The translations under genes were made by a program, and so were the position numbers. The notes under the pieces were generated by a model. That model did not search any database. It was not told the origin of the DNA and saw only the letters and a list, made by a program, of their open reading frames with translations. Of a DNA stretch of 64,000 bases, positions 24,507-33,805 are shown in pieces; within the stretch, counting starts at the first letter, position 1; every line of letters begins with the position of its first letter. Source of the DNA: Clostridia bacterium (lineage in GTDB: Bacteria > Bacillota > Clostridia > Christensenellales > Aristaeellaceae); contig JAFWZN010000091.1 of the NCBI GenBank assembly GCA_017522345.1, forward strand, positions 1 to 64,000, read 5' to 3'.

Positions 24507-26588
24507 TTATTTCATCAGCATCGGAAGAAGCACATAGAAGAACGCAAACACGATTCCAACGGCAGCCAAAATGAGGCCGAAGGATACGGCGTTTGTAATC
24601 GCAGAGCCGTATTCAAGGCTTGTAACCTCTCGCGGATCGGGCTTTACGTGCGGAGTCATGCGTTTTTTCAGGCGGTGCGCGCCGTCAACAAACGCTCGCA
24701 CGCGCTTCAGATAGCCGCTGTGAGCATCGTGCTTAGCATCCTGCTCGCGATCGACAAAGGCAAGCTCCTTGACGATTACGACAATGTGATCGGTGAATTC
24801 GTCCATCACGCGAGATGTAAAGGTGATGATATTCATAAACGCCTTCGCCGCCCATTCGCCCAGTCCGCTCATCACATGAGCGACCGCTCCAAGAAGAGAG
24901 GGAATCGCCGTTACAAGAAGCGGACGGTATACGCCGTTTTCAAGATCAAGCCATTCAGGCCAGCGGTTAATATATCCCTCATTCCTTTTGTACATCCACG
25001 TTCTTACAACGAAGAAATACGCAAGCGTTCCGATCACAAGGGTAATCAGGCCGCCTTTTAAATTCACCCACGAGAAGAAATGGATTTCGTGAAGCGCATG
25101 CTGATGAAGGAAATGCTCCGAAAGCGTATATGCCTTCATGAAAACGCCGTTCGGCAAAACGCCCAGAAGCACAATTAAGACGGCGGACAGCGCAAGGGCA
25201 ATGCGCCCTCTCACATCCAGATACTTTTTGCCCATGCCGTCAAAATCGGCCTGACGCTTTTCGTCGGGGTTTTTCTGAATGAAGATCGCAATATACAATT
25301 TGAGCATATACGCCGTCGTCAGGCCCGCCGCAAACAGGAACACCCACTCCGAGAAGCGGAAGATGAACCTATTGTCCGTGTGTACGACCCACTCGACGAG
25401 GCCTTCGTGAATAAGCGTCTTGGAGGCGTAGCCGCTGGTTCCGGGAATGCCCATAAGCCCCAGCGCGCCCAGAAGAAATACGAGATTCAAAAACGGCTTT
25501 TTGCGACCGAAGCCGCGGATGTCGTTCAGCTCCAGCCTGTGAAGATTCATGTACACAACGCCCGCCGACATAAACAGAACGAGCTTTAAAACCGAGTGGT
25601 TCACCATATGCATAACCGCGCCAGCAGCTGGAAGCGAGCCATGCTCGCCCAAAAGCACGCTTGCGCCGACGCCCGTTAAAATATAGCCGATCTGAGACAT
25701 GGACGAACAGGCGAGGGTACGCTTTAAGTTTGTGGAAAAAACGCCCAAAACCGCGCCCAGAAGCATGGTGACAAGCGCAACGGCAAGCGTAATGCAGCCG
25801 AACGCATAAGAACCCGAATACAGGTTCATCGAAATGACCAGAACGCCGAAAAGGCCGGTCTTGGTGAGCATGCCGCTTAGAAGCGCGCTGGCGGGCGCGG
25901 GCGCAACCGGGTGCGCCTTGGGAAGCCAGATCTGCACGGGTACCGCGCCTGCTTTGGCGATAAAGCCAAAGAGAATCAGACCGCTTGCAAGATGCAGATT
26001 CATGCCCTTGGCTTCGTGAATCGCAGAAAAGGACAGGCTGCCGATTCTGTCATACATCATGAACATGCCCATGAGCGTCACCATGCCGCCCAGAACCGCA
26101 ACGCCCAGATACGTCGCAGCGGCGCGCATCGCGCCCGCGGTCTCGTCGTGCGCAACCCATGCATACGAGGCCATGGACATGATTTCAAAGAACACAAATG
26201 TGGTGTACAAATCGTCCGACATAAACACGCCGAGCGTACCGGCGAGGGTCATCAGGCTGAAAAAATAATACCTTGTGCGGTTGTGGTAATTCTGAAAATA
26301 CCTCTCGCTCATAAGCGCGGTCATCGCCCACATGAAGGACGCTAAAAACGCGTACATCGAGCGGAAGCCGTCCGCCTTAAAGGAAAGGCCCAGTCCCACC
26401 GCGCCCTCAAACAAAGCGGTGAACTCCCTGCCGTTAAACGCATTTGCGAGGAAAAACGCGCTGAACGCAAGGGATGCAAACGTTTCGATCCTGAAAAATT
26501 CGTTGCGGATTTTCCAGCGGTTTTTTCCAAGCGCGATAACAATCGCGGCGCCCAGAACCGGCAGGAGAACAAACGACAATATAAGCAT
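24507..26588 (-). CDS. NuoL-like antiporter subunit with long C-terminal extension (fourth)
   Basis: A 693-residue membrane protein of the complex I/Mrp antiporter family, with about 14-16 helices. The proton-path residues are in place: Glu135 in FVFFEIMSMASYAWV (helix 5), Lys212 in FGFIAKAGAVPVQIWLPKAHPVAPAPAS (helix 7) and Lys390 in GTSGYASK (helix 12). Beyond about residue 500 it has roughly 190 extra residues with an amphipathic stretch and a final membrane helix (about 660-690), reminiscent of the lateral helix and last helix of NuoL. It is the last of four antiporter-type subunits in the operon. The transported ion is not shown by sequence. Confidence 0.9.
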   Translation of the reverse strand: MLILSFVLLPVLGAAIVIALGKNRWKIRNEFFRIETFASLAFSAFFLANAFNGREFTALFEGAVGLGLSFKADGFRSMYAFLASFMWAMTALMSERYFQNYHNRTRYYFFSLMTLAGTLGVFMSDDLYTTFVFFEIMSMASYAWVAHDETAGAMRAAATYLGVAVLGGMVTLMGMFMMYDRIGSLSFSAIHEAKGMNLHLASGLILFGFIAKAGAVPVQIWLPKAHPVAPAPASALLSGMLTKTGLFGVLVISMNLYSGSYAFGCITLAVALVTMLLGAVLGVFSTNLKRTLACSSMSQIGYILTGVGASVLLGEHGSLPAAGAVMHMVNHSVLKLVLFMSAGVVYMNLHRLELNDIRGFGRKKPFLNLVFLLGALGLMGIPGTSGYASKTLIHEGLVEWVVHTDNRFIFRFSEWVFLFAAGLTTAYMLKLYIAIFIQKNPDEKRQADFDGMGKKYLDVRGRIALALSAVLIVLLGVLPNGVFMKAYTLSEHFLHQHALHEIHFFSWVNLKGGLITLVIGTLAYFFVVRTWMYKRNEGYINRWPEWLDLENGVYRPLLVTAIPSLLGAVAHVMSGLGEWAAKAFMNIITFTSRVMDEFTDHIVVIVKELAFVDREQDAKHDAHSGYLKRVRAFVDGAHRLKKRMTPHVKPDPREVTSLEYGSAITNAVSFGLILAAVGIVFAFFYVLLPMLMK

Positions 26589-26606
26589 GAAACGTTCCTC
26601 CTCCCT

Positions 26607-28049
26607 TTATAGTCCCGCAATCATGCGCATAGCCTGCATAACGCGTCCGCTGTTTAATGATACGACGACAATCACAGCCGTCAGCGCAATAAGAACGAAT
26701 TTCATCGGAAGATGCGGATCAAAATCTCCCTCGATGTCGTGGTTCGGAACCGAGAAATATGCGGGAACCGCAACCGAAAAGATATATACCGCCGTGCAAA
26801 CGGCCGAGACGATCAATGCGCACGCGCACATAACGCCCTGCCATGAGCCGAAGGCCAGCATCTCGTCAATCAGCATGTATTTCGAGAAAAATCCGCAAAG
26901 CGGCGGAAGACCGGTGAGGGCAAGCCCCGAAATCAGAAACGCCGCAAAGGTGATCGGCATGTGCTTTGCAAGGCCATGCAGCTCACGGACGCGCGTTTTG
27001 CCGGTACAGACAAGCACCGCGCCCGCCGTGAAGAAAAGAACGATCTTCACAAGCCCGTGAAATACCATGTGGGTGAGCGCCGCCGCCATGCCGCCTGCGG
27101 TCATGAGCATGAGAGAAGACAGCATATAGCTTAAGTTGCTGACCGTGGACCAGGCAAGTCTCCTCTTGAAATGGCTTTCGCGAACCGCGCGGATCGCGCC
27201 GTAGGCGACGGTGAAGGCCGTCATGACAAGGAGAATCGACTGGATGTACGTTCCGTACATAAAATTCGGGCCGTACACGTAATAGGTGATTCGCATAACC
27301 GCATATACGCCCGCGTTGACAACCGCAACCGCGTGAAGAAGCGCGGTGACGGGCGTAGGCGCGACGGAGGCCTTCGGAAGCCAGCGGCACAGCGGGAACA
27401 CTGCCGCTTTTGCGGCAAAGCCCAAAAACGCAAACGCGTATGAAAGACGAAGGGTCAGAATTTCACGCGCGCCCTCATGCATAATACCGCCGAGCATGAA
27501 CGGATCGGCATGGTGCGCGTTGACCATGACAAGCGCCGCAAAGCCCAAAGACGCGCCGCCGATCAAATAAATCATGTAGGTTCTCGCCGCGCGGAAGGAT
27601 TCCTTGTCCTGTCCGTGCTCGACCAGAGGAATCGTGACCAGCGACAGGCACTCGTAGAACACATACATCGTAAATAAGTTGTTGGCTGCGGCAAGCAGAA
27701 TCGTAACGCCGTAGCAAAGCGTATAGAACACGAAGAACTTGCCTTCCCGCTTTTCATGATGCATGTATTCAAAAGCATACAGGGAGGCAAACGGCCAAAG
27801 CAGCGCTGCGAGGCCGATAAACACGCTGCTTGCGCCGTCCACGCCGAAGGACAAAACAAACGCGTCGGAAATTCGGAAGATTTCGATCGTTTCTGCATTC
27901 TTCGATAAGATGACGGCAAACACGCACAGGGATGTAATCACCGTAACCGCTTCCACATAGATCAGCTTATAAAGCCGTTTCGGGAAGCGCAAAAACCACA
28001 AAAGCGCGCTCGCCAGTATCGGAAGAAGGGAACAAAGCGCCAAATACAT
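26607..28049 (-). CDS. MrpD/NuoN-like antiporter subunit (third)
   Basis: A 480-residue membrane protein with about 14 helices. Glu133 (MYVFYECLSLVTIPLVEH), Lys214 (LGFAAKAAVFPLCRWLPKASVAPTPVTALLHA), His239 and Lys390 (CGFFSK) occupy the conserved helix 5, 7, 8 and 12 positions. It lies 18 bases upstream of the NuoL-like gene and 15 bases after the second subunit. Of the four, it is the only one with the classic TALLHA His in helix 8; the other three have Ser there. That points to different roles rather than recent duplication. Confidence 0.9.
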   Translation of the reverse strand: MYLALCSLLPILASALLWFLRFPKRLYKLIYVEAVTVITSLCVFAVILSKNAETIEIFRISDAFVLSFGVDGASSVFIGLAALLWPFASLYAFEYMHHEKREGKFFVFYTLCYGVTILLAAANNLFTMYVFYECLSLVTIPLVEHGQDKESFRAARTYMIYLIGGASLGFAALVMVNAHHADPFMLGGIMHEGAREILTLRLSYAFAFLGFAAKAAVFPLCRWLPKASVAPTPVTALLHAVAVVNAGVYAVMRITYYVYGPNFMYGTYIQSILLVMTAFTVAYGAIRAVRESHFKRRLAWSTVSNLSYMLSSLMLMTAGGMAAALTHMVFHGLVKIVLFFTAGAVLVCTGKTRVRELHGLAKHMPITFAAFLISGLALTGLPPLCGFFSKYMLIDEMLAFGSWQGVMCACALIVSAVCTAVYIFSVAVPAYFSVPNHDIEGDFDPHLPMKFVLIALTAVIVVVSLNSGRVMQAMRMIAGL

Positions 28050-28064
28050 AATCGTTTCTCCCCT

Positions 28065-29531
28065 TTAGAAAATCAGCTGAGCAATTTGGGAAGCGTAATC
28101 CGCAATAAATCCGGGACACACGCCGAGAATAACGGTGAGCGCGGCAAATAATCCCATGGGAACGAGCATGCGCCAGGAGGGCTCCGCGGGCGTGAGCGCT
28201 TCGTCGGCATAGCCGGCAAAGAAGGAGCGGATCGAAACGGAAAGCAGATAGGCGGCGGTCAGAATCGCGCTTAAAAGCAGCGCAACGGGGCCGATCCACG
28301 AAAAGGCTTCCGTCATCGAGAAAGCGCCCATCGCAAGATTCCACTTGCTCACAAAGCCGCCGGTCGGGGGAATACCGATAAGGCCAAGCGACACGACGGT
28401 AAAAAGCGCCATGGCGACGGGCATGCGCCGACCCATGCCGCGAAGATCCTCCACCTCGATAACGCCGGTTTTATGAATCACCGCGCCCGCCGACATAAAG
28501 AGGGTATTTTTGATCAGGGAGTGAAAAATGATGTGCATAAACGCGCCGACAAAGCCGAGCGTAGTCATCGTGGACAAGCCGAACAGCACATAGGAAACCT
28601 GGCTGACGGTCGAATACGCCAAGCGCTTTTTGAACACCTTTTCCTTAAGCGCAAGGGTGGAGCCCATGACGACGGTCAGAAGCGCAAGCGTCATAAACGC
28701 ATACTGAACCCATGTGCCCTTGAGGAAATCTACGCCCGCAACATAGAAAACCGTGCGGATAATGCCCAAAACGCCCATCTTGGTAATCACGCCGGAAAGA
28801 ACCGCGCTGGCAGGCGCGGGCGCGACCGGGTGCGCCGTGGGCAGCCAGGAATGCATCGGGAACATGCCTGCCTTTACGCCGAAGCCCGCAATCATCATAA
28901 AGAAGACGACGCGCATCAGGTTTTCCCTGCCCGAGAGCATTTCGGAAGTAAACACGCCGCCGACGGTGAAATTGAACGTATCGGCGTACGCGCCTACAAA
29001 GAAGATGCCAAGAAGCGCAAGCGACGCGCCGAATACGGAATAGATCAGATACTTAATCGCCGCCGCAACGGATTGCTTATCCATATTGTGCGCAACCAGC
29101 GGAACGGTGACGAGAGTCATCATCTCGTAGAACATGTAAAGCGTAATCAGGTTATCCGCCATGGAAAGGCCCATGAGCGCGCCGTAAGAAATGAGGTAAT
29201 ACCGCCAGAAACGAGCGTCGTTTTCGTCATGCTCCATATATTCAGCGGCATACAGACCCACAAACGCCCACACCACGGACACAAACAGAACATAAAATCT
29301 GGAAACCGAATCGAGAGAGAAGGCAAAAACCACTTTCTCGGTGATTTTCCAAAGCGTAAAGTCCGCTTCGCCCTTGAAAAGAAGACCGAAAACGGAGAGG
29401 GCGGACAGCGCGAACAATCCGCCGACGCTGATAATCGTGCGCATTTTTCGATCCAAAGGCAATTTCTTAATGATGACGCCCATCAAAACCGGCAGAATTA
29501 CCGGAAAAATCAAATAAAAGCATCCGTTCAT
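28065..29531 (-). CDS. MrpD/NuoM-like antiporter subunit (second)
   Basis: A 488-residue membrane protein with about 14 helices. Glu136 (LYMFYEMMTLVTVPLVAHNMDK), Lys220 (AGFGVKAGMFPMHSWLPTAHPVAPAPASAVLSG) and Lys396 (GGFVSK) match the conserved helix 5, 7 and 12 positions. The loop AHPVAPAPASA is nearly identical to that of the NuoL-like subunit, so these two are probably the closest pair among the four. It is co-transcribed, 23 bases after the first antiporter subunit. Confidence 0.9.
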   Translation of the reverse strand: MNGCFYLIFPVILPVLMGVIIKKLPLDRKMRTIISVGGLFALSALSVFGLLFKGEADFTLWKITEKVVFAFSLDSVSRFYVLFVSVVWAFVGLYAAEYMEHDENDARFWRYYLISYGALMGLSMADNLITLYMFYEMMTLVTVPLVAHNMDKQSVAAAIKYLIYSVFGASLALLGIFFVGAYADTFNFTVGGVFTSEMLSGRENLMRVVFFMMIAGFGVKAGMFPMHSWLPTAHPVAPAPASAVLSGVITKMGVLGIIRTVFYVAGVDFLKGTWVQYAFMTLALLTVVMGSTLALKEKVFKKRLAYSTVSQVSYVLFGLSTMTTLGFVGAFMHIIFHSLIKNTLFMSAGAVIHKTGVIEVEDLRGMGRRMPVAMALFTVVSLGLIGIPPTGGFVSKWNLAMGAFSMTEAFSWIGPVALLLSAILTAAYLLSVSIRSFFAGYADEALTPAEPSWRMLVPMGLFAALTVILGVCPGFIADYASQIAQLIF

Positions 29532-29554
29532 ATTGATGTTTCCTCCCTAATTTA

Positions 29555-31045
29555 CTACCATGCCATGATGCTTGTTTCGATCAAACGCATAATGGGCATG
29601 CCCCAGATCCCAAGCGCGACATTCAACAAAACAAACAGCATCAGCGCGCCCGTTACAAAGGGACGCTTCGACGGATCGCGCGTCAAAGGATATCTTTCGC
29701 CGGGTCTGTAGATCGTCAAAACCGTCCTTAAAAAGTACAATACGTTCAGAACCGTGGAGACGGCCAGGGCGATAAGCGAAATCAGCATCACCCATCCGCC
29801 GTAATCATGCGCAGCCGTCGCAATATAGATTTTGCTGACGAAGCCGCCCAAAAAAGGGATGCCGGTAATGGAGAACGCGCCTACCACGAACGCAAGACCC
29901 GCTATGGGCGCGCGGAAGCCGCTGCCTCTTAGGTCACGGAAGTTTTCGTTGCCGCCGGAAACCTCGGAAAGCCTGTCAACCGCCGGGAACAGCATGGCTT
30001 TTGCAAGCGAATGCGCGATAATGTGGAAGGTCGCCGCCGCCATGCCTGTCATGGAGCCATAGGAAACCGCCATAAAGATATAGCCGATCTGGGCTACAGA
30101 GGAATAGCTGACCATGCGGCGCACATTGTGCTCTTTAACAGCGTCGATAGAGCCAAGCACAATCGCAATGACCGAATAGATGAAAACAACGTCGTTTACG
30201 CCCGTCATCGTGAACGCTTCCGTTCCGACCGCGCGGACAAGGAACTTGATCAAAAGGAAAATATACGCCTTCGATACAAGGCTTGAAAGCATGCTGCTCG
30301 CCGCCGGAGTCGCGCCGGAATAGGCGTTGGGCAGCCATGTGTGGAAGGGATACAGGGCGCTTTTGATCGCAAGACCGATCGTAATGAGAAGAATCGAAGC
30401 CGCAATGGGACGAACGTATCTTCCGCCTTCGACAAGAAGAAGCGCGCTTTCCTTCATCTGAGGGAAAAGCAAATGTCCCGTCAGGCAGTAAAATACGCAG
30501 ATGCCCAATAGGAAAAGACCGCTTCCCAGAAGGTTCATAATCATGTAGCGCATCGCGGCAAAAAGCGAGCCTTCCTTGCTTCTGACAAAGATGAGCGCGC
30601 CCGCCGCAATGGTCGTGATCTCCAAAAACACAAAGCCGGTAAAAATATCGTTGGTAAACGCAAGCGCCTGAATAGCGGTCAGAAGCAGCATGCAAACGGT
30701 GTAAAACAGGCTTTTTCTGCTGTCGTCAATTTCCTGACCGATACGCCTTAGACCCGCAAACAGCGAAAGCGCCATGACGACAGAGAACATAAGACTGACA
30801 GAAGCCTCCGCGCCGGAGATGAACAGTTCATTTCCAAAGGGCGCGCCGTATTCGCCCATCTTGTAAACGTAGCTTGTGCCCAGAGAGGACACGTTCAGAA
30901 TCAGCATCGCCGACATAAGCACCGCAAAAACCGAAGCGCACAGCGAAAGCATTCTTGAAACGCGGGGCTTTGAAACCGAACAGATCGGAGCGCAGGCAAG
31001 GGGAAGAATAATCAGCGCAACCGGTAAATTCTGCCAAAGATCCAT
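29555..31045 (-). CDS. MrpD/NuoN-like antiporter subunit (first)
   Basis: A 496-residue membrane protein with about 14 helices. Glu142 (GFVFLEITTIAAGALIFV), Lys228 (IGLAIKSALYPFHTWLPNAYSGATPAASSMLSS) and Lys405 (LGGFVSK) are in the conserved positions. It directly follows the MrpC-like gene by 5 bases, the place of MrpD in normal Mrp operons, so it is the likely MrpD equivalent. Confidence 0.9.
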   Translation of the reverse strand: MDLWQNLPVALIILPLACAPICSVSKPRVSRMLSLCASVFAVLMSAMLILNVSSLGTSYVYKMGEYGAPFGNELFISGAEASVSLMFSVVMALSLFAGLRRIGQEIDDSRKSLFYTVCMLLLTAIQALAFTNDIFTGFVFLEITTIAAGALIFVRSKEGSLFAAMRYMIMNLLGSGLFLLGICVFYCLTGHLLFPQMKESALLLVEGGRYVRPIAASILLITIGLAIKSALYPFHTWLPNAYSGATPAASSMLSSLVSKAYIFLLIKFLVRAVGTEAFTMTGVNDVVFIYSVIAIVLGSIDAVKEHNVRRMVSYSSVAQIGYIFMAVSYGSMTGMAAATFHIIAHSLAKAMLFPAVDRLSEVSGGNENFRDLRGSGFRAPIAGLAFVVGAFSITGIPFLGGFVSKIYIATAAHDYGGWVMLISLIALAVSTVLNVLYFLRTVLTIYRPGERYPLTRDPSKRPFVTGALMLFVLLNVALGIWGMPIMRLIETSIMAW

Positions 31046-31050
31046 ATGCC

Positions 31051-31425
31051 TTATGCCCCCTCCTTGCGAACGAACTCGGCGATTTCGTCAATATCAAGCG
31101 TCCTGTATCTTTTATAAAGGCGCACAGTCAGCGCAAGCATGATGGCGGTAACGCTGACAGAAACGACGATGCCGGTTAAAACCAAGCCTGCCGGCAGAGG
31201 GTTGACATACAAAGACGCTTCCGTGCTTGCGTCGACATAGATGGGCGCAGTGCGGCCGGAAATATAGCCGTAGGAGGCTAAAAACAGGTAAATCGCATTG
31301 TCCATCATGGAAAAGCCGATGATTTTTTTGATGAGGTTTTTGTTGACTAAGAGGGTCGTAAAGCCGATGGCAAACAACACGATAGCCGCCGCCTCTTCAA
31401 TGTGAGAATAAATCACATTCAGCAT
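31051..31425 (-). CDS. mnhC: MrpC-like (NuoK-like) antiporter subunit
   Basis: A 124-residue protein with three membrane helices and the NuoK-like pattern: LIKKIIGFSMMDNAIYLFLAS in the second helix and LPAGLVLTGIVVSVSVTAIMLALTVRLYKRY in the third. In Mrp and membrane-bound hydrogenase complexes this subunit joins the antiporter subunits to the small subunits. It starts 3 bases after the MrpB-like gene ends; its ribosome-binding site (GGGGGA) lies inside that gene. Confidence 0.88.
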   Translation of the reverse strand: MLNVIYSHIEEAAAIVLFAIGFTTLLVNKNLIKKIIGFSMMDNAIYLFLASYGYISGRTAPIYVDASTEASLYVNPLPAGLVLTGIVVSVSVTAIMLALTVRLYKRYRTLDIDEIAEFVRKEGA

Positions 31426-31428
31426 GCT

Positions 31429-32361
31429 TTAAAAATCCCCCTTTCTGAAAAGCGTGTAAAGCGTATACATCGTGCAGGCTACAACCAAACCTACAAAGAT
31501 GTTCAGGGGCAGAAGAAGTCCGCCCGAAAAGATCGTGCCGGGCGTGCCAAGCGAAATCGGCACATGAATATCATTGGCGCCGGTAACAAAGTGGAAGGTC
31601 TTTGACGAGGTATAGCATAAAAGCGCAAGGCAGGATACGGTCTTAAAGGTTTTATAGGTAAAAAACCGCTGAATGCGCTTATAGCCATAGGCGCTCAAAT
31701 ACAGAATCAATCCCGCGCCGATAACCGCGCCGCCGGAGAATCCGCCGCCGGGCGAGATGTTTCCGTTTAAAATGATGTACACGCCGAACATCAGGATCAG
31801 CGGGAACAGAATGCGGCTCAGGGAGGAGAGAATTAAATCCTTCTCCAGCTTCCTGTCAAGCGCGTCGTCGCTGTGCACATGAAGAAACGGATCCTCCTCT
31901 TTGGGCGTCATTTTCAAAAGAATAATGACCGAGCAAACCGCGATAAACAGAACGTGGGACTCGCCCAGCGTGTCAAAGCCGCGGAAGTTCAGAATAATGC
32001 CGGTGATAATGTTTGTCGCGCCCGTGTGCTCAAGCGTATGCTTTACATAAAACTCGCTGACCTCGCTGTCAACAAGCGTATCCGCCTGACCGAAATAGGG
32101 CATGTCCATAACTGTTGCCATGAGCATCACAATCAGCATCACGCAAAGCGCGACGGAGGAAAGAATTCTCACCGGGCGGTAAAGGCCCGAATCGTACAGA
32201 TACTGCTTGAGGCTTCTTCTTTCCTTTTTCGCTCTCGGAGAAGCCTCCTCGGCCTGCTTTTCCTCAGCTGCGTCATCCGAAAGCGTCTCGATCATTTCCT
32301 CTTCAAGAGGATCAGACCCGCTCAGAAGCCAGTTTTTGAACGCTTCACTACTTTTTTTCAT
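31429..32361 (-). CDS. mnhB: Fused MbhE-MrpB-like antiporter subunit
   Basis: A 310-residue protein. It opens with about 50 acidic, probably cytoplasmic residues (DPLEEEMIETLSDDAAEEKQ), then a first part with two helices (about 62-165) containing NIITGIILNFRGFDTLGE, which matches the MbhE/MrpA C-terminal domain, and a second part (about 180-310) with four helices containing NGNISPGGGFSGGAVIGAGLIL, the MrpB/MbhF signature. Fusing these two subunits is not the textbook arrangement. It overlaps the MbhD-like gene by 14 bases. Confidence 0.85.
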   Translation of the reverse strand: MKKSSEAFKNWLLSGSDPLEEEMIETLSDDAAEEKQAEEASPRAKKERRSLKQYLYDSGLYRPVRILSSVALCVMLIVMLMATVMDMPYFGQADTLVDSEVSEFYVKHTLEHTGATNIITGIILNFRGFDTLGESHVLFIAVCSVIILLKMTPKEEDPFLHVHSDDALDRKLEKDLILSSLSRILFPLILMFGVYIILNGNISPGGGFSGGAVIGAGLILYLSAYGYKRIQRFFTYKTFKTVSCLALLCYTSSKTFHFVTGANDIHVPISLGTPGTIFSGGLLLPLNIFVGLVVACTMYTLYTLFRKGDF

Positions 32362-32605
32362 GCTTCTCGTCCCTCACCCGATGGATTTTCTTAAGCGCCG
32401 CAAACATCAAAAGCGACGAAACGCCCGCGCCGACAGCAGCTTCCGTAACGCCAAGATCGGGCGATTCCAAAAGAATCCACACAACCGACATAGCCAGAGA
32501 CTGCGCCATAAAAATAATGACGGCGGACAAAAGGTTCTTGGTGAGACTTACGGAAACCGCGCAGACCAGAATGAACAAAAGAAGCAGTACGTTTAATTCT
32601 TCCAT
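32348..32605 (-). CDS. MbhD-like (MrpA C-terminal/DUF4040) antiporter subunit
   Basis: An 85-residue protein with about three short helices: LLLLFILVCAVSVSLTKNLLSAVIIFMAQSLAMSVVWILLESPDLGVTEAAVGAG in two blocks, with PDLGVTEAAVGAGVSSLLM as the family mark. In Bacillus Mrp this domain is the C-terminal part of MrpA; here, as in archaeal membrane-bound hydrogenase, it is a separate gene. It overlaps neighbours on both sides (13 and 14 bases), indicating tight coupling. Confidence 0.85.
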   Translation of the reverse strand: MEELNVLLLLFILVCAVSVSLTKNLLSAVIIFMAQSLAMSVVWILLESPDLGVTEAAVGAGVSSLLMFAALKKIHRVRDEKHEKK

Positions 32606-32916
32606 TCTTTCGCCTCCTTCTCAATGTCCTCGTCGGTTTTCACAACAAGCAGGCTGATCAAGTGTCCCGACACGGGGCTGGTCATCCACATAAGCGTAAC
32701 GATCAAGAAATATTTAAGCGACAAAAGCTCAAATCCCGTATATACAATTGCTGCAAGAATCACGCAGGAAATGCTCAGCGTGTCGCCGATGGCGGCGGCA
32801 TGCAGACGGTTTAAAGCAAAGCGAAAGCGATTTACGCCGAAAATTGCGAAGCTTTCAAGCACAACAGAAGCGATAAGAAGCGCCGCCACAACTGCAAATC
32901 TAACAATTTCAAGCAT
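32593..32916 (-). CDS. mnhG: MrpG-like antiporter subunit
   Basis: A 107-residue protein with three membrane helices, including FGVNRFRFALNRLHAAAIGDTLS, the MnhG/PhaG signature, and a cytoplasmic acidic tail (KTDEDIEKEAKEW). I placed the start at ATG 32916 (GGAGG just upstream, inside mrpF) rather than at a longer frame that only extends back into mrpF. It overlaps mrpF by 8 bases. Confidence 0.88.
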   Translation of the reverse strand: MLEIVRFAVVAALLIASVVLESFAIFGVNRFRFALNRLHAAAIGDTLSISCVILAAIVYTGFELLSLKYFLIVTLMWMTSPVSGHLISLLVVKTDEDIEKEAKEWKN

Positions 32917-33211
32917 TCTTATCTTCCTCCTTTGTCCGGCGCTGGTTGGCAACGATATAGATTCTGACGAGAATGACGACCGCAAGGAAGCTCAAAAGCG
33001 CATAAATAACCGCCATATCCACAAGGAAGCCTTCGTTCATCATGATGGATAAAAGAACGATCAGCATAATGACAATGCCGCCGATCATGTTGATTGAAAT
33101 GACTCTGTCCGCAGTGCTCGGGCCGATCACCGCACGGAAAAGACAGATAAACATGAAAACTCCGAGAATCGACAAAACCGATGTAAACAGAATGTCATAA
33201 GCGTTTGCCAC
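32909..33211 (-). CDS. mnhF: MrpF-like antiporter subunit
   Basis: A 100-residue protein with three helices: VLSILGVFMFICLFRAVIGPSTADRVISINMIGG carries the MnhF family motif (GPS-x-x-DR), followed by MLIVLLSIMMNEGFLVDMAVIYALLSFLAVVILVR. The C-terminus is charged and cytoplasmic. It overlaps mrpE by 17 bases. Confidence 0.9.
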   Translation of the reverse strand: MANAYDILFTSVLSILGVFMFICLFRAVIGPSTADRVISINMIGGIVIMLIVLLSIMMNEGFLVDMAVIYALLSFLAVVILVRIYIVANQRRTKEEDKNA

Positions 33212-33668
33212 TTGCTTTCTCCTCCATCTTCATTAGTTTCTTTTCCAGAATAAAATCGGTCAGCCCGTCCGCCATTTCCTTTGTTAAGCAATGCACGGTG
33301 AGCCTGTCGCCTTCCAATTGAACCGTCACGGTGCCGGGCGTAAGGGTGATGGAATTTGCCAGAAGCACGCGAGCCAGCTTGGTCTTAAGCGACGTTTGAA
33401 TGGTTCTGATATACGGGTCCGTTTTACCCGTGACAATAACCTTTAAAACGCCGATGTTCGCCTTGAAGATTTCCACAAACAGGCGAACAAAAAAAGCGGC
33501 TGCGCTGGGAAGCAGCATGATCGCCTGCTTTTCCTTTTTGATCGACCAGCCGGTGAAGCGGATGGTGAAAAACCAGATCGCAAGCGCGCTCACCGCGCCT
33601 GTAATCAAAACGTCCACATCCAATCGACCGTTTAACACAATCCAAAACAAAAACAAAAGAATCGCCAT
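33195..33668 (-). CDS. mnhE: MrpE-like antiporter subunit
   Basis: A 157-residue protein with two N-terminal helices and a cytoplasmic domain: FFVRLFVEIFKANIGVLKVIVTGK followed by LLANSITLTPGTVTVQLEGDRLTVHCL, the MnhE signature. It is the first gene of the ten-gene operon, with AAGGAGA before its ATG and a roughly 130-base leader that contains a terminator-like hairpin. Confidence 0.9.
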   Translation of the reverse strand: MAILLFLFWIVLNGRLDVDVLITGAVSALAIWFFTIRFTGWSIKKEKQAIMLLPSAAAFFVRLFVEIFKANIGVLKVIVTGKTDPYIRTIQTSLKTKLARVLLANSITLTPGTVTVQLEGDRLTVHCLTKEMADGLTDFILEKKLMKMEEKASGKRL

Positions 33669-33701
33669 TTCTATTTCAATCTCCTTTGTCCTTCAGGCAT
33701 G

Positions 33702-33732
33702 CAAAAACCCGCGCGAAATACATACGCACAGG
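33702..33732 (-). terminator. Terminator-like hairpin in the Mrp operon leader
   Basis: On the minus strand CCTGTGCG (33725-33732) pairs with CGCGCGGG (33708-33715, two G-T pairs), followed by TTTTTGC. It lies between the promoter and mrpE, so it may attenuate the operon. Confidence 0.5.
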
Positions 33733-33805
33733 TCTTTATTTTGTCGAATTTGTCCGAAAACAGATTTTCTTTTATAATAGGAACAAACCGCCCTCGAACA
33801 ATCGC

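Noticed and set aside
28473..29711. Open frame of 412 codons on the plus strand
   Set aside because: Antisense to the antiporter subunits; the product is rich in His, Arg and Asn with no fold, typical of the complement of membrane-protein codons.
24507..33668. Complete hydrogenase, formate hydrogenlyase or complex I
   Set aside because: No NiFe large or small subunit, no iron-sulfur or flavin subunit and no NuoH-like gene lies in or next to the operon.
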